A DNA stretch of 64,000 nucleotides from Neocallimastix lanati (nom. inval.) (GCA_016946835.1 JACVTC010000020.1:91501-155500); one strand, 5' to 3'. Positions 1 through 12,212 are shown, numbered from the stretch's first letter. A program made the numbers and translations. The notes: a model not told the origin generated them from the letters alone.

Positions 1-668
1 AAGGAAATGGAAATACCATCTGTGTCGTTGACACCTCCGGAAGTATGACAACTATGGCATCAAGAAGTTCAAACGTTTCTTGTATGGAGGTAGCCTTCGC
101 TTTAGGGATTTACTTTTCTGAAAAAAGTTCTGGTAAATTTAAAAATAAATTTATTACATTCAGTTCTTCTCCAACCCTTGTCGATTTTGAGGATGCTGAT
201 ACCCTGAGAGAAAAACTTAGTATTATTCATAAACATAGTATATGTAGTAATACTAATATTGAAGCGGTATTCGATTTAATATTAAGCCATGCTACAAATA
301 ATAAACTGGGACAAGAGGAACTTCCAAACAATATTCTTATTCTCTCAGATTGTGAATTTGATAGTATGGTGAATATTAATGGAGGTGAAAGACCAACAAA
401 TACCTTCTTTGACAATATGAAGATTCGATTTAAAAATAATGGATATATACTTCCAAGATTAGTATTTTGGAATATTTGTGGAAGAAGTGGTACCATTCCA
501 GTTCAAAAGAACTCTCTTGGAGTTGCTTTGGTAAGCGGATTTAGTCCAGCAGTTACAAAAATGGTACTTAGTACCGATCCATTTGAATGTCTTCTAGAAC
601 AACTCAATGACAAGAGGTATCAACCAGTTGAAGATGCTATAAAAGGTATAATAGCAAAGGCGTCTTAA
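1..668 (+). CDS. vWA-fold protein of DUF2828/DUF7788 type, 3' part
   Basis: The reading frame is open from base 3, so the gene begins before the window and this is its C-terminal part (about 221 residues). The first visible residues include VVDTSGSM, a MIDAS-type DxSxS metal-site motif of a von Willebrand A fold. Next come MEVAFALGIYFSE and a KFITFSSSPTLV segment, then NTNIEAVFDLIL, ILILSDCEFDSM, LPRLVFWNICG and GVALVSGFSPAV. These match, in order, the conserved blocks I know from the DUF2828 family (vWA-like C-terminal domain, DUF7788), found in plants, fungi, protists and giant viruses. The function is unknown in that family. No introns are visible in this part. The stop is followed directly by A+T-rich spacer. 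The ATG at 45 is internal and not the start. Confidence 0.8.
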   Translation, partial: GNGNTICVVDTSGSMTTMASRSSNVSCMEVAFALGIYFSEKSSGKFKNKFITFSSSPTLVDFEDADTLREKLSIIHKHSICSNTNIEAVFDLILSHATNNKLGQEELPNNILILSDCEFDSMVNINGGERPTNTFFDNMKIRFKNNGYILPRLVFWNICGRSGTIPVQKNSLGVALVSGFSPAVTKMVLSTDPFECLLEQLNDKRYQPVEDAIKGIIAKAS

Positions 669-1525
669 ATTGATAAATGTATATATATGAATATATATAC
701 ATATATAAAAACATATATAAAAGAAAATTATTATTTTCTTAGAAAAAGAAAAAAAAAAATACATATATATATATTTATATATATAAAAAAAATAATGAAT
801 CAATTAATATATATATATAAATAATATTAAATATACTAATAAAATAAAATTATAAGTATTTAAATGAAAATTATCTCATATAAATAATATACCCAAAATT
901 CATTTAAATAAAATTATTGATCTATTATAAAAATAAAACAATAACAGAAAGTTTTAAAACTAATACAATAATATTAAAAAAAATTATATATATATATATA
1001 TATATAGTTAAAATAAAAATTATATCATAATTTTTCATGTAAATATAGTAAATATAGTATAAAAAAAATTATTATTAATATTAATAATAATCAAATAAAT
1101 ATTTTTTATATATATATATTTTTTTATTTAAATAGAAAAAAAAAAAAATATTTTTGTTGTAATTTAATTATATAGTTCTTGTTTAAGAAATCCAAAAAAA
1201 AAAAAAAAAAAAAAAAAAATAAAAATAAAATTTAAAAAAAAGTGCTTGTTTTAAGCAAAAAAAAAAAATTGTTAAAATATTAATTATATTGTTTAAAGAT
1301 AATAGTTTAAATAAAAATGTCTTTCATGAATACTATTAAAATATTGTTTAATTAATAAAATATTTATATATATTTAAATTTAAATAAATAATATAAATTG
1401 TCTTTTTTTTTTTTTTTTTTTTTTTTATTATTTTTTTTATGTTATTTATGCTAAAAACAGTGCTATTCTTTAAATATTCTATTATATAAAAAATAAAATT
1501 GTATCATTTATAATTAATAATATAT

Positions 1526-1556
<31 letters not shown>

Positions 1557-1774
1557 CTTATTTAATAACATATTCAATGTACAAAATATATAAAAAATTA
1601 ATTTTTAATAATATATATTTTTCAAAAAAAAATTTTTAATTTATATAAAAATTAATTCAATATTAATCTTATTGATAAATTATTATATAGTATTTAAATT
1701 CATTCTTCATGATCTAATAGATAGTTACTTTGGCCATTGTTTCATGGGCTTGACTTACACCTCCCCCCCATTAT

Positions 1775-1809
<35 letters not shown>

Positions 1810-1955
1810 ATTTTATCAATTATTATTTAATAACTTCCTTTAATATTCTTTCTGTGTAAAAATTATTAAAAAAAAAAAAAATTAAAGATTCTTTCAGTTT
1901 GTAATTTAGTCGAAATAAATTTAGAAATTCTTGTTTTAGAAATTATTGTGTTCTT

Positions 1956-1998
<43 letters not shown>

Positions 1999-2166
1999 CA
2001 TAAAATTTATTTTCATCAATTAAAATCTATTTCTAGAAACTTTTTATTACTAATTATTAAAAAAAATCTTTCTTAATACTTCTCAAATATTATTAGTACC
2101 TTTTAAAACATTTTTTTCCTAATAAAAGTATTAAATAGTATGAAATTCATGACTGAAAAACATTTT

Positions 2167-2224
<58 letters not shown>

Positions 2225-2389
2225 TAATTAACTTATATAAGTTATTTGAAATAAGTTATTTGAAATATTACATCGACTAATTAATTAATAAATTATTGTT
2301 TAATTTTTTTTTTTTTTTTTAATATAGTATTAAATCAAAAAAAAAAAAAAAATTATTTTTTAATAAAACATATTCCTTTTTTTCTCTTT
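669..2389. other. A+T-rich spacer with long homopolymers
   Basis: I see no gene here. The stretch is dominated by A and T runs, including about 50 T near 1,950-1,998 and again near 2,170-2,222, an A run at 1,779-1,807, and short AT repeats. The only compositionally different part is a small island around 1,710-1,770. Confidence 0.7.
1710..1770 (-). mobile_element. Possible relic of an LTR/polypurine-tract junction
   Basis: On the minus strand, a purine run (TGGGGGGGAG) at 1,770-1,761 is followed at once by GTGTAAGTCAAGCCC. This resembles the polypurine tract and TG start of an LTR retrotransposon's 3' LTR. A run of seven C is very unusual in this A+T-rich DNA. No second LTR or coding region was found, so this is a weak call. 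Confidence 0.25.
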
Positions 2390-2990
2390 CTAAGTGTATC
2401 GACCTGTTTATGTCAACTCCTCTTGTTTACAATAAAAGCTCCCTACCGACTAACAGCATGACACCAACACCCTTGGTGCAATCTACTCCTGACCCGGTAT
2501 TCAAGGAATTAGTACTGTCGGACTACTAATGTCAAATATGGTTGAAGACTTATTAACTTTATCCAGAACGCTGCCCTTGCTGTTACTGAAAAAAATAAGT
2601 TATCCTCATTTGGAACATTGATTTTTCTAATTTGCTTTATCTTTAAACATGAATTTCGAATAAAATACTTTAAGGATATTGAAATTCCTTATGAAATAAA
2701 AAAAAAAAAAAAATTTTTTTTTTTTTTATTTTGTAATTACTAAATATTGTCCAGCATCAAGTAATACTGTTGAACACTGCTGTCACCAATATGAATAATG
2801 TAGAATGAAATACTAATTCTGATAGTAGTAGTAGTATCGACGTGTATATAATATTAATAGTAATAACAACAATAGAAATAATATGGTTAATAATAGTAAT
2901 TTTAATGATAATAAAAAAAATAGGAATTCATATAATTTTTTTTCATAGTCAGGACCAAAACGTTTTAGACCACTATGTATAGAAAAAAAT
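2390..2990 (+). other. Coding-like relic island, unrecognised
   Basis: This island has visibly higher G+C than the surroundings. A 39-codon ATG frame at 2,410-2,529 is rich in Pro, Ser and Thr (for example STPDPVFKEL). A second short frame follows from 2,529 (MVEDLLTLSRTLP). From about 2,810 an Asn/Ser-rich reading broken by stops continues to about 2,970. The codon-like content, interrupted frames and proximity to a LINE remnant suggest a decayed gene or the first ORF of a retroelement. I do not recognise the protein. Confidence 0.35.
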
Positions 2991-3257
2991 AATAAAAAAT
3001 AATTCTATATATTATATATATATATTAATTATCACAAAACTAATACTATTATAATATTTATAATTAAAAAAAAATCATGTTCACAAAACAAAAAAATAAT
3101 AAAAATCAATAATGAAGAATTAAACATTTTATAATTTATAATTTATATATATAATTTTATTAGTAATCTGACTAAAAAAAAAAAAAAGATCTCTTAAAAT
3201 TTTTAATTAATTAAATTATTAATTTTTCAATCAATCTTTGTTATATAAATAAATAAA

Positions 3258-3288
<31 letters not shown>

Positions 3289-3629
3289 TATGTTATCAAA
3301 ATTCAAATAATTGATTTTCAAAATCAAATAATAAATTTAATACCTTAAAATTACTTTTTTTTTTTTATTTAATTTTAATTTTAAAGAAAATATTAAATTA
3401 TAATAATAGATAAAAACATTGATAAACAATATAAATTAAAAATTATTTAAGTTTAAAAAAAAGGTTTTTTTTTTTTCTTTAATTATAGATATAAATTTAT
3501 GAAAAAAGGTTATTAATTGTAATAATATATATATATATTTTTTTTACCGATTTTTTTTTTATACTTTTAAATGATTTATAATTTGCTTTAATTAATAGGT
3601 TTACCAACATTTACGATAAAGGTCTTCTC
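2991..3629. other. A+T-rich spacer, nothing recognised
   Basis: Only A/T runs and short AT microsatellites are visible, with no open frame of note on either strand. From about 3,600 the composition shifts into the chitin-binding pseudogene. Confidence 0.6.
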
Positions 3630-4340
3630 AGTTTTGAAGTTTCAAAACTCTGATTGAGAGCCTTCATTTATATGACAGTATTGACTAGAAATTCCACACC
3701 AAACCATACTTAAGTACAACATTCACCTTTTTAATATTTACCATACTTACTACCACATCTTCCTTTAGTACTAATAATTTCAATGCACTTAACCAAATTC
3801 CGATTGACAACCTGCTCCACAGTACATTTCACTCTTTCCATACCATCCATACTAACTACAGCAGTATCCTTTGGCACAATTACCAAAACCTTTACCACAT
3901 CTATCTATCTGTACTTTCCTTAATTTCACCTCTACAGGTACCATATTCGGATTGGCAACAACCCTTATCCATCTTACAATATTTATCAGACTTTCTACAC
4001 CAATCAAATTCACTACAAGAGTAACCTTCAGCTACAGCTACCAATTCCTTCACCACTTTTCCATGAATCACGGGTTTGCTGATCTTCTTCTTCTTCTTCT
4101 TCACTTAATTGAATTTCTCCTTCCCTTGGTTGTTCTTTTTACAATTGGGTTGTTTTTCTCCTTCAGAAGATTGGTCTTTGCCTTTACTTGGTTGTTCTCT
4201 CTCACTTGGTTCTTCAATTTTTTTTCCTTATTTACTTTTTCTTCTTCTTCTTTGTCTTCTTCTTCATTTTCTTCTTGCCTTTTATTTTCTTCTTATTCTT
4301 CATTTCCTTCTTCTTCTTCTTCAACTTCTTTATTGAGATT
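3630..4340 (-). pseudogene. Decayed CBM18 (hevein-type chitin-binding) repeat protein
   Basis: Read on the minus strand from 4,340, a Glu/Lys-rich stretch is followed by three degenerate Cys-rich repeats. Repeat one holds FDWCRKSDKYC and CCQSEYGTC (about 4,035-3,930). Repeat two holds CGKGFGNCAKGYCCS, YGKSEMYC and GCQSEFG (about 3,905-3,790). Repeat three holds RCGSKYGKY, KGECCT and WCGISSQYC (about 3,765-3,650). The spacing CG-x-YG-x-C-x(4)-CCS-x-YGWCG-x-S-x(2)-YC is that of ChtBD1/CBM18 modules, which bind chitin. In-frame TAG and TAA codons interrupt repeats two and three. A GATAGATAG duplication at 3,897-3,906 shifts the frame between repeats one and two, so the locus is dead. Three modules remain. 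The Glu/Lys-rich part could be its linker or could belong to the neighbour. Confidence 0.75.
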
Positions 4341-5010
4341 CTATTAACGATGATTTTCTTCACAATTTTTAATCCATTATTAATAAGAGAGAAGTGCCAC
4401 GATAGTTATTACAGTCTGCTGGATTGGTCCTTTTTTTATTGAATAGAAATTATCGATGCGTTATTCCATGATTTTGGAAAATTACCATTCTAAATACGAT
4501 TGATGAAGGGCTTTTGAGACTTTTTTAAAAACCAGATAAAATATTATTTTTATTTTCACTAAATTCTTCTGAATCAATCTTTACCAAGAAATCAAAACTT
4601 TGAAGAATTCCATTGGAATACCGTCAGCTCCAAAAAAGCTTTAAAGTTAGGGGCTAGGTGAGATCGCCTCACTAATTTCTTCATCGCTTAATATCTTATT
4701 TAATTTCCTAATTTTGTTGCCAAATATGGAGTCTCCAAATATTTCTAAGTGCATCAGAATTTTTCCAGAAATAATTAGAAAGACTATGACCTGAAGAAAT
4801 CTGACGCTTGGAATTTATAATGAGAATGACAAACTTTTTATTTTTTATCTGAAGAAGATACTAATTTATTGTTTATTATTTTTATTAGGATAGGAGGACC
4901 GTAAAAGACACAATTATTCATTTTTGCATTCTTTTTTACCATTTCCATGTTTTTATTACTATCATTTTTTAAGAGTTAACGAACATCCAGTTTTTATCCA
5001 ATATAAATAT

Positions 5011-5054
<44 letters not shown>

Positions 5055-6640
5055 TACATTTTTTATGAATTGAATCTCATACTCTATTATACAACTCAAT
5101 AATTTTCGAAAATCCATTGGAATCACTTACAGATTTATAATTTATAATGTGTAATTTGTTTATACCTTAAATGATTTACTTTTTGAAGACAATAAATTTT
5201 GAGGAACATTCTAAAGCATTGAATTTCTATTTTATGTTGAAGATGTAATGGGTAAAATCCTTAGCAATGGAATTTGTAGTGTTGATGAACTTTTCAGTTA
5301 TACTATCTGATGAAAGGTCTCCATTTCCTAATTCTTCACTATGAATTATTAAATTTATTGTGATTAAAAATTTTTTTCTTAAGTTCAAGACATTTATATT
5401 TATCTCACCTAATAAATTTTTTTTTTGGTAAAAAAAAAAAATGATTCATCTGTTGTAGTTTTCTTGCAGCAAACTACAAGCAGTTTATGATCAGATATAG
5501 AAGGATAATCCACCAAATAAGCACTTGACATCTTATCCAGCATACTTGAGATGACTATTGTATGATCAATATCTGATGAAAATCTACCTCTAGTTCATGA
5601 AATAGGTGAAACATTAATTGGAAGAATAAAACCAGTTACCAAGGTTACTGTTGGTTAATTTATCTTGTAAATTAGCGGTGCTCATATTAAAGTCTCCAAA
5701 AGAAGAAGAATAGATGGATGATTCGTGTGATTCTGAAGCCATGAAAAAATTTCAGAGAATGCATATCGGACTTGTAATGAGTGTTTTCTTCGTGGTAATA
5801 TAGACATTACTTACAGAACACTTAGAGTGATTCCAAAGACTATATGCTGTTAAGGAAACATGATGAATATAGGAATTATCTTCAAAGAACTGCATGAAAT
5901 GAGTCATGATTCCCAAGATATAAACCTCTGCTACCTGGCGTATTTAGATCGATTCTTTTTCTGGAAATATCTGTAGTTGAGAAGTGTTATTTTATATGGA
6001 TATCTAGCATCATTGGTACCATTACTTGTTTTCTGAAAACATAGGAATAATGGTTTAAAAACCGTGTGGAAGTACTCAATATTATCTCTTTTCAAAAAAT
6101 TCCTTCCATTGGTATTCCAACTAAGATAAAAAAAAAAAAAAAAAAAATTTTCTGTGTTAGAATGTTAAACTGGATTTTGAGAATTAAGATTAGGTATAAT
6201 TGAGAGCATTGAGTTCATGACTGTCATTTATAGCATTTATTAAATTAGTTGAACTGAGATTTACTGAATTCTTATTAATAGATTTATTATTGGATATTGA
6301 ATTTTATTTTAAATACTTAAAAAAAAAAAAAAACCTTATGATTCCATTTGGAACATCTACAATATGAAATTTTTACTCCTGGGATTGCTTTTTCAAATAC
6401 TTTTACAAATTTTGTGTAGTTGAAATTTAGAGTGTATACTTTAATCCTGAAGAAATTTTCACTTGTTTTTAGTAATTTCATTTCACTAACAAAATATAAT
6501 TCTTGAATTTTTTTTGCGTTTAGAATGAATAAATTCCTTCATTTTAGCATTGGTCCATGAGTGTATTTCACGAGTAAAAAAATCAACCTTGTGTTATTAA
6601 TAGATGTTCCATAACAGCGAGAACTCCGGTGAAATATCTT
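4341..6640 (-). mobile_element. Decayed non-LTR retrotransposon (LINE) with AP endonuclease and RT remains
   Basis: On the minus strand, an exonuclease-endonuclease-phosphatase fold is recognisable. GDFN lies at 5,697-5,686, SDIDHTIVISSML at about 5,580-5,545 and SDHKLLVV at about 5,500-5,470; these are the later signature blocks of the APE-type endonuclease. Further downstream on that strand, a reverse-transcriptase start is seen: GADGIPMEFFK at about 4,650-4,610, then SKSWNNASII near 4,470 and DCNNYRGTSL followed by GLKIVKKIIVNRIS (4,415-4,345). These match the region around RT motifs 0-2 of LINEs. Frames are broken many times, and the catalytic FADD box and 3' end are missing. The sequence stops abruptly at the Glu/Lys-rich part of the CBM18 pseudogene. 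From 5,700 to 6,640 only coding-like pieces such as KAIPGVKISY remain. Confidence 0.7.
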
Positions 6641-7973
6641 TTTTCCATAATGAATTATAAATTACAAATTGATAGAAATGAAATTAATATAAACTAAAAT
6701 ACAAAAAACTAAGAAATATAAATATAAAATTAAAAATAAAAAAAAAATATAAATATAGAAAAATTAAAAAAAAAAAAAAATAATTAAAAGAAGTTTTTCT
6801 TTTGTCTTGTATTTGTCAATTGTTTAAGTAAAATAAATCACTTGAATATTTTGTTATAATGAATAATTTTTTTTTCTATCTTTTGAATTATTGTTTTTCA
6901 ATTTGATTAATAAAGCTTTGATTAATGTAACAATTTTTCTGTAAAATTATCATATATAAACTAAAATGAAAAGGTAAATAAAACGATAGTAGTGAAAAAA
7001 CGATAAAAAGATTCGCATCCATTAAATAAAGTCTTAAACATAAGATTTGGTGTGAATCAATCTCTTACATTTCCATTTTATAATAGCTACATTAAATGCT
7101 ACAGAAAAATACATATATAAATTAATGCTAAAGTACAAAAATACAATAAAATCATTACAATGATAATGTGAAGAAACTACCTGGTGATATTATTAATTAT
7201 ACAACTTTAATGTAACTATATATTCATTTTAAAACAATATAAAACATCAGATTCAACATTCTATAGTCTTCCTATATTCTAAATTTTCTCTCTTTGTACT
7301 AGAAGTCACTTAAGAAAGAATAACCATCAATTATCATCAGAATTACTGAAAGATGTAATTAGTACATCTGAGATAAGCCATTCCTTTTTCCATCAACCCT
7401 TAGAAAAAGAGTCCATATCATTGAAATAATAATAGTAGTAATAGTAATAGTAGTAATAGTAATAGTAATAATAATAATAGTAATAATAATAATAATAACA
7501 GTAGTAGTAGTTATAGTATTATGAGTAATAATAATAATAATAATAAGTATAAAAAAATAATAAAAATTAAATAAATATAATTGTTATTTTTTTTATTTTT
7601 TTTTTAATTATACTATAATATAAAAAGAATAAATTTTTTATTTTTTTTTTTTTTCTATTTTTATTCTATTTATTTTTATATTTTAATTTTAAAAAGAATA
7701 TTTTTTAAAAAAAATAATTAATAGCTAAAAAAAAAAACTTTTTTATTTGATAATTTAATATTGTTATTAATAATTAAAATAAAATAAAAGAATTATAATA
7801 TTAATTTAACTAAATATAAATTTATGATTTAAACAAAATAAAATAAAATAAAATAAAATAAAATAAAATAAATGAAAATAAGAATTTTTACTTTTATATA
7901 TATATATATATAAAACTTGATAAAGATATATTATTTATCCATCAATTTATTAAATATTTTTTTATTTATCAAT
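6641..7973. other. A+T-rich spacer with a short coding-like relic and microsatellites
   Basis: No intact gene is visible. A 40-odd-codon plus-strand reading at about 7,300-7,430 (including LSSELLKDVISTSE) looks coding-like but has no start and is probably a relic. It is followed by AGT/AAT microsatellite (7,430-7,545) and an AAAAT tandem run (about 7,835-7,873). Confidence 0.5.
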
Positions 7974-8119
7974 TTATTTGAAATCTGGTAAAACTTCTTT
8001 GGTATTCTTATTTTGTAAAATATAACGAGTATTACCAGCAACTCTGTCATATATCTAAAAAAAGAAAAAGTTAAAATATAATAATAAAACATTAATATTA
8101 ATATTTATTAATATATACC

Positions 8120-8150
<31 letters not shown>

Positions 8151-8445
8151 AAAAATATTAATACTTTATTATTATTGTATATTGTATGGTAATCATTGGT
8201 ATAAATAAAAAAAAATAATATTGTAAATAAATCAATAATATTTACTTCAAGACAAGGAATATTCTTTCCGTTATAGTCATCATAACTAGATTTAAATACT
8301 TCAGGGTGTTGTTCAAAGTATTTAGTCATAGCTGGATAAACTATAAATTAAAATATAAACATAATAAATAAATTAATAAATACATAAAAAATATAAATAT
8401 ATTAAAATATAAAAATGTAAAAATATAAAAAAATATATATATAAA

Positions 8446-8495
<50 letters not shown>

Positions 8496-8871
8496 AAATT
8501 TTTATTATTAATTAAATTCTATAATTTATGAATAAAATAAAATAAAAAAAAAAAAACTTTTAATATATAGATATATATATAATTTCATTAAATCTATTAC
8601 CTCTCATTGGAGCAAACATCATTGAGAATGGTTCTAAAATTTTTATTGTAGTATATGGATAGTAAGCTTGAAGACTTTCATCATTTTCTTCTATTTCAAT
8701 AATTTCAAGTTCCATTTCCTTAAGTTTATTTAAGGTTTTTATATCTGGATTTTTAATAATTGCTCCAACAAATGAACGTAATTTATCTTTTTATATATTA
8801 TTATATTTATATATATAATATTTTATTATATTATGTTTGGTTTTGTTTTGTTATGTTAAATATAAATAAAA

Positions 8872-8929
<58 letters not shown>

Positions 8930-9454
8930 TTAGGTTATTTGTAAATATTTTTTATAAAAAAAAATAATTCATTATTTTTATAAAACCAATAATATCTTTA
9001 ATATTTACCAGCTGGAACATTTTGAACTTGATCAAAGTAAAGACCAATATATATAACATCAATATTGGCTTCTGTTATTTTCTTTTCTAATTCATTGAAT
9101 GGTTTTCCAGTATTTTGATATGGACCTTTTTATTATAATTATATTATTTTTTGAATAAAAAAAAAGAAAAGAAATTATTAATTAAAGTCAAAACATTTTA
9201 AAATAATTATTTTTATTATTTTATTTATTTCAAGTATATATAAAATAAAATTATATATATATGTAATTTTTTTTAAAAAAAAAAGGAGAAATAAAATTGT
9301 TTATAGGCCAACCCTTAAATCGAATACCAGCTACAGTCATTTTTGGTACCTTATCTCTTATAACATTAATTTTGTAAAAAAATCCTAATTCATTCATTAT
9401 ATAACCAATAAAAGCGGCAATAATAAATACAATTGAATTTAAAAAGAAATTCAT
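7974..9454 (-). CDS. TEX264-like ER membrane protein (GyrI-like domain), five exons
   Basis: I reconstruct five exons: 9,454-9,313, 9,125-9,009, 8,786-8,601, 8,340-8,246 and 8,054-7,974. All introns are GT...AG; most donors read GTAAxx. The phases close into one 206-residue frame ending DFK-stop. Residues 5-21 form a hydrophobic N-terminal anchor (NSIVFIIAAFIGYIM). The body carries MTVAGIRFKGPYQNTGK, IYIGLYFDQVQNVPADKLR, YYPYTTIKI, RVYPAMTKYFEQ and LEIYDRVAGNTRYIL. These line up in order with human TEX264 blocks such as the VPPDK, FPYTTI, RVHPAL and LEIY segments. TEX264 is an ER-anchored autophagy receptor with a GyrI-like fold. This protein is about 100 residues shorter and ends right after the fold, so the long disordered tail that carries the LC3-binding motif in animals is absent. 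A role in ER turnover is inference only. The first donor (GTTGGC) is atypical. Confidence 0.82.
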
Positions 9455-10338
9455 TTTTATTTATTTTTTTTTTTTAAACAATGAAAAAAAAGAAAAGTAA
9501 AGTTAAAAATATTATTTTTATTTAAGTGTATATAAAGTAGAATAAAAAAATGTTAATATAAAGATAAGAAATTAAATAATAAAAAAAAAAAAAGTGAAAG
9601 AAAATTTTCTTGTTTTTTATATTCCATTTATGGTTTATTAAATATCTTATTTTTATTATCCATTTACTGATATTACTTCGCCACCGATAAAAATGATGAT
9701 AATCAAAAATTAAAAATTATATTTTAATAAATTTCTTAATATAAATATTATTATTATAAATTAACCTATTATTTTGAAAATTTTAATTTTTTTATTTTTT
9801 AATTAATGATTAAATTTTCTGGTTGATTATTGGATAGGATTGTATTTTTTATTATTTTTTTTTAAAAAAAGTTTCTAATGTGACATAATAAAATTATAAA
9901 AAGGTAAAAAAAAAAAAATAAAATAAATTACAATATTATACATTATAAATAAAAACGCCATTGTAAGATGAATTGTTATTATAATATTTAAAAAAAATAA
10001 TAATAAAAGAGAATATTATACATTATAAATAAAAACGCCATTAAAAAATGAACTATTTTATTTTTATAATAATTTAAAAAAAAATAATAATAAAAGACAA
10101 TATTATACATTATAAATAAAAACGCCATTAAAAAATGAACTGCTTTTTATAATAAATAATAAAAAAATAAATAAAAGACAAACATGCTTCCTTGTTTTTT
10201 ATATAAATTATAACGTATTTTTTTTTCATTTCTATAGAAAAAATTATCTAAATGTGGAATAGGTAATTATCAAATTTTATTAATTTATTATTATTGTTAT
10301 TAATATTATTATTAATACTAATATTAATTATTTGTTAC

Positions 10339-10372
<34 letters not shown>

Positions 10373-10443
10373 TTTATTATTTATTATTCAATTATTTCAT
10401 TTATTAATAATAATAATATTATTAATAATTAATAGAAACAATA

Positions 10444-10475
<32 letters not shown>

Positions 10476-10501
10476 GAAATTAAATTAATAACTTTATTAG
10501 A

Positions 10502-10548
<47 letters not shown>

Positions 10549-11019
10549 GCCATAGAAAATTGAATTACTTTCATTGTATTTTTTTCTTTAAAGAAAAAAG
10601 AAAGGATAAATTAAATAAAAAAATATTTGAAGCTATTTTTCTTTTTTTATTTTTTTTATATTATGATCTATTTTTCATCATATAAATAAGTATAATTTAT
10701 TTTGTATTTTAAATTAAAATTACGATATTAAAAAAAAAAAATTTTTTTTTTATTAATTTTAGAATAATTTAAAATTAATATTACATTTAATGTGGATTGT
10801 TTAAATCAAAAAATATCATTAGTTATTTCTTTCAATTTTTTTTTTTATTAGATTTATCTTATGTAATATAAATTAGAAGGTTTTGCTTCAAATTATTTTT
10901 TTTATAGAATGTAGTAAGTACAACCTAAATAATTTTAAAACAAAAAATAAAAAGATAATTATTTTTTTAAAAAATATAATACTAAATAAAATTATTCCGT
11001 TTTTTTTTTTTTTTTTCTT
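9455..11019. other. A+T-rich spacer upstream of the TEX264-like gene
   Basis: No gene is visible. It contains a three-copy minisatellite (9,931-10,182) and AAT/ATT microsatellites around 10,330-10,550. Otherwise it is poly-A/T. Confidence 0.6.
9931..10182 (+). repeat. Three-copy minisatellite, about 80-87 bp unit
   Basis: Units start at 9,931, 10,011 and 10,098. Each begins with AATATTATACATTATAAAT followed by AAAAACGCCATT and an A/T-rich half. The first 32 bases of each unit are almost identical. No function is apparent. Confidence 0.85.
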
Positions 11020-12212
11020 TTTTAACTTTTGTTCAATTAATTCTCTTATGTGATGGTATCTTATATCAATATGTCTTGATTTGGGGTTGATCGTTTCGTC
11101 CTCACTAATAGAGATAGCTTGCTTTATTATCTATATTTATCATAATACATTTAGAATAGAATACCAATCCGTAGAATAAATTTTTGTATCATTGATATCA
11201 TCTTGAACATTCGTCGATACCATAATATTCACTCTACGCAGTAGACACGGCAATGTAAGTTTTCCATTAACCTTTTTTTTAATTATTTGCATCTTCGAGA
11301 ATCTCCATATAAACTATTTGGTACAATACAGCCTATAAGTAGGCTGTTTTCGCATCAGTTTGGTAGATTTCAAATACATATTTTTACTAATAAAATAGTA
11401 ATAATTCTTAGAGATTCCTGCTTCAATGTTGGTGAATAGGTTTCATTGTAATTCTATTCCTTATTTCAGGGTGAAACTGAGTGCAACCAATCTTGCTTAT
11501 CTCTTATGTATTGTCTTACCTGAATTATACTTATACCTGAATACCCATTTAGACGTTACTATATTTACTTCTCTTGAAATATTTTTCTCTATTTTATAAA
11601 CTTTCAAGTTTTTCATACAGCTAAATACATCATTTAAAGCATTAAACCATTCTTTTTTATCAATTTTGTTACATATATCTTAATAATCAAATAGCTTACG
11701 TAATTCTTTACTTAATATTGCTGAGTAGTTCTCAGCAAGTAAAGTATCAACATTGAATGATTTGAATTTCTATGATTTCAGAGCTTTATTGTCGCCGTCG
11801 AACTTCCTTTTAACCTTTTTATTTTTTAGTTCTTCCACAATTATGTCTTATATTTTGAATGATTCAAATTTTTTATTGATCTTTAATATATTATCTTGTT
11901 TGAGCACATATTTTCTTTTATTATTTCTTTTGGTATTTTGAATTTCTTTACTGATTTTAATATCTTTTATTAAATCCATTCCTGTTTTTTTCGTTTTTGT
12001 TTAACATTCCTATTTTTATTAACTTTACTTATATTATCAATGTCTTCACCATTTTTTTGGTTATTTTTATCCTTTTCATTAATATTATTGTTTATATTAT
12101 TATTTTCTTCCAAGTTTAAATTTAATTAATAATTATTATTGTTATTTATAATATTATTTTCTTCTGAATTTGAATGTAATTGATAATTATTAATGTCATT
12201 TACATAATTTTT
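11020..12212 (-). mobile_element. Decayed Ty1/copia fragment next to the xylanase array
   Basis: Minus-strand matches to the intact copia element at 52-58 kb appear in order, but degenerate. There is the RNase H end (11,040-11,240), then an abrupt jump to the N-terminal RT region (11,300-11,660), with the central RT and YVDD region deleted. Beyond this lie a Lys/Asn-rich spacer and short frames to about 12,210. Stops and frameshifts occur throughout, and no LTR is visible. It ends exactly where 3'-flank sequence of a xylanase gene begins, so it replaced or interrupted the array on this side. Confidence 0.65.
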
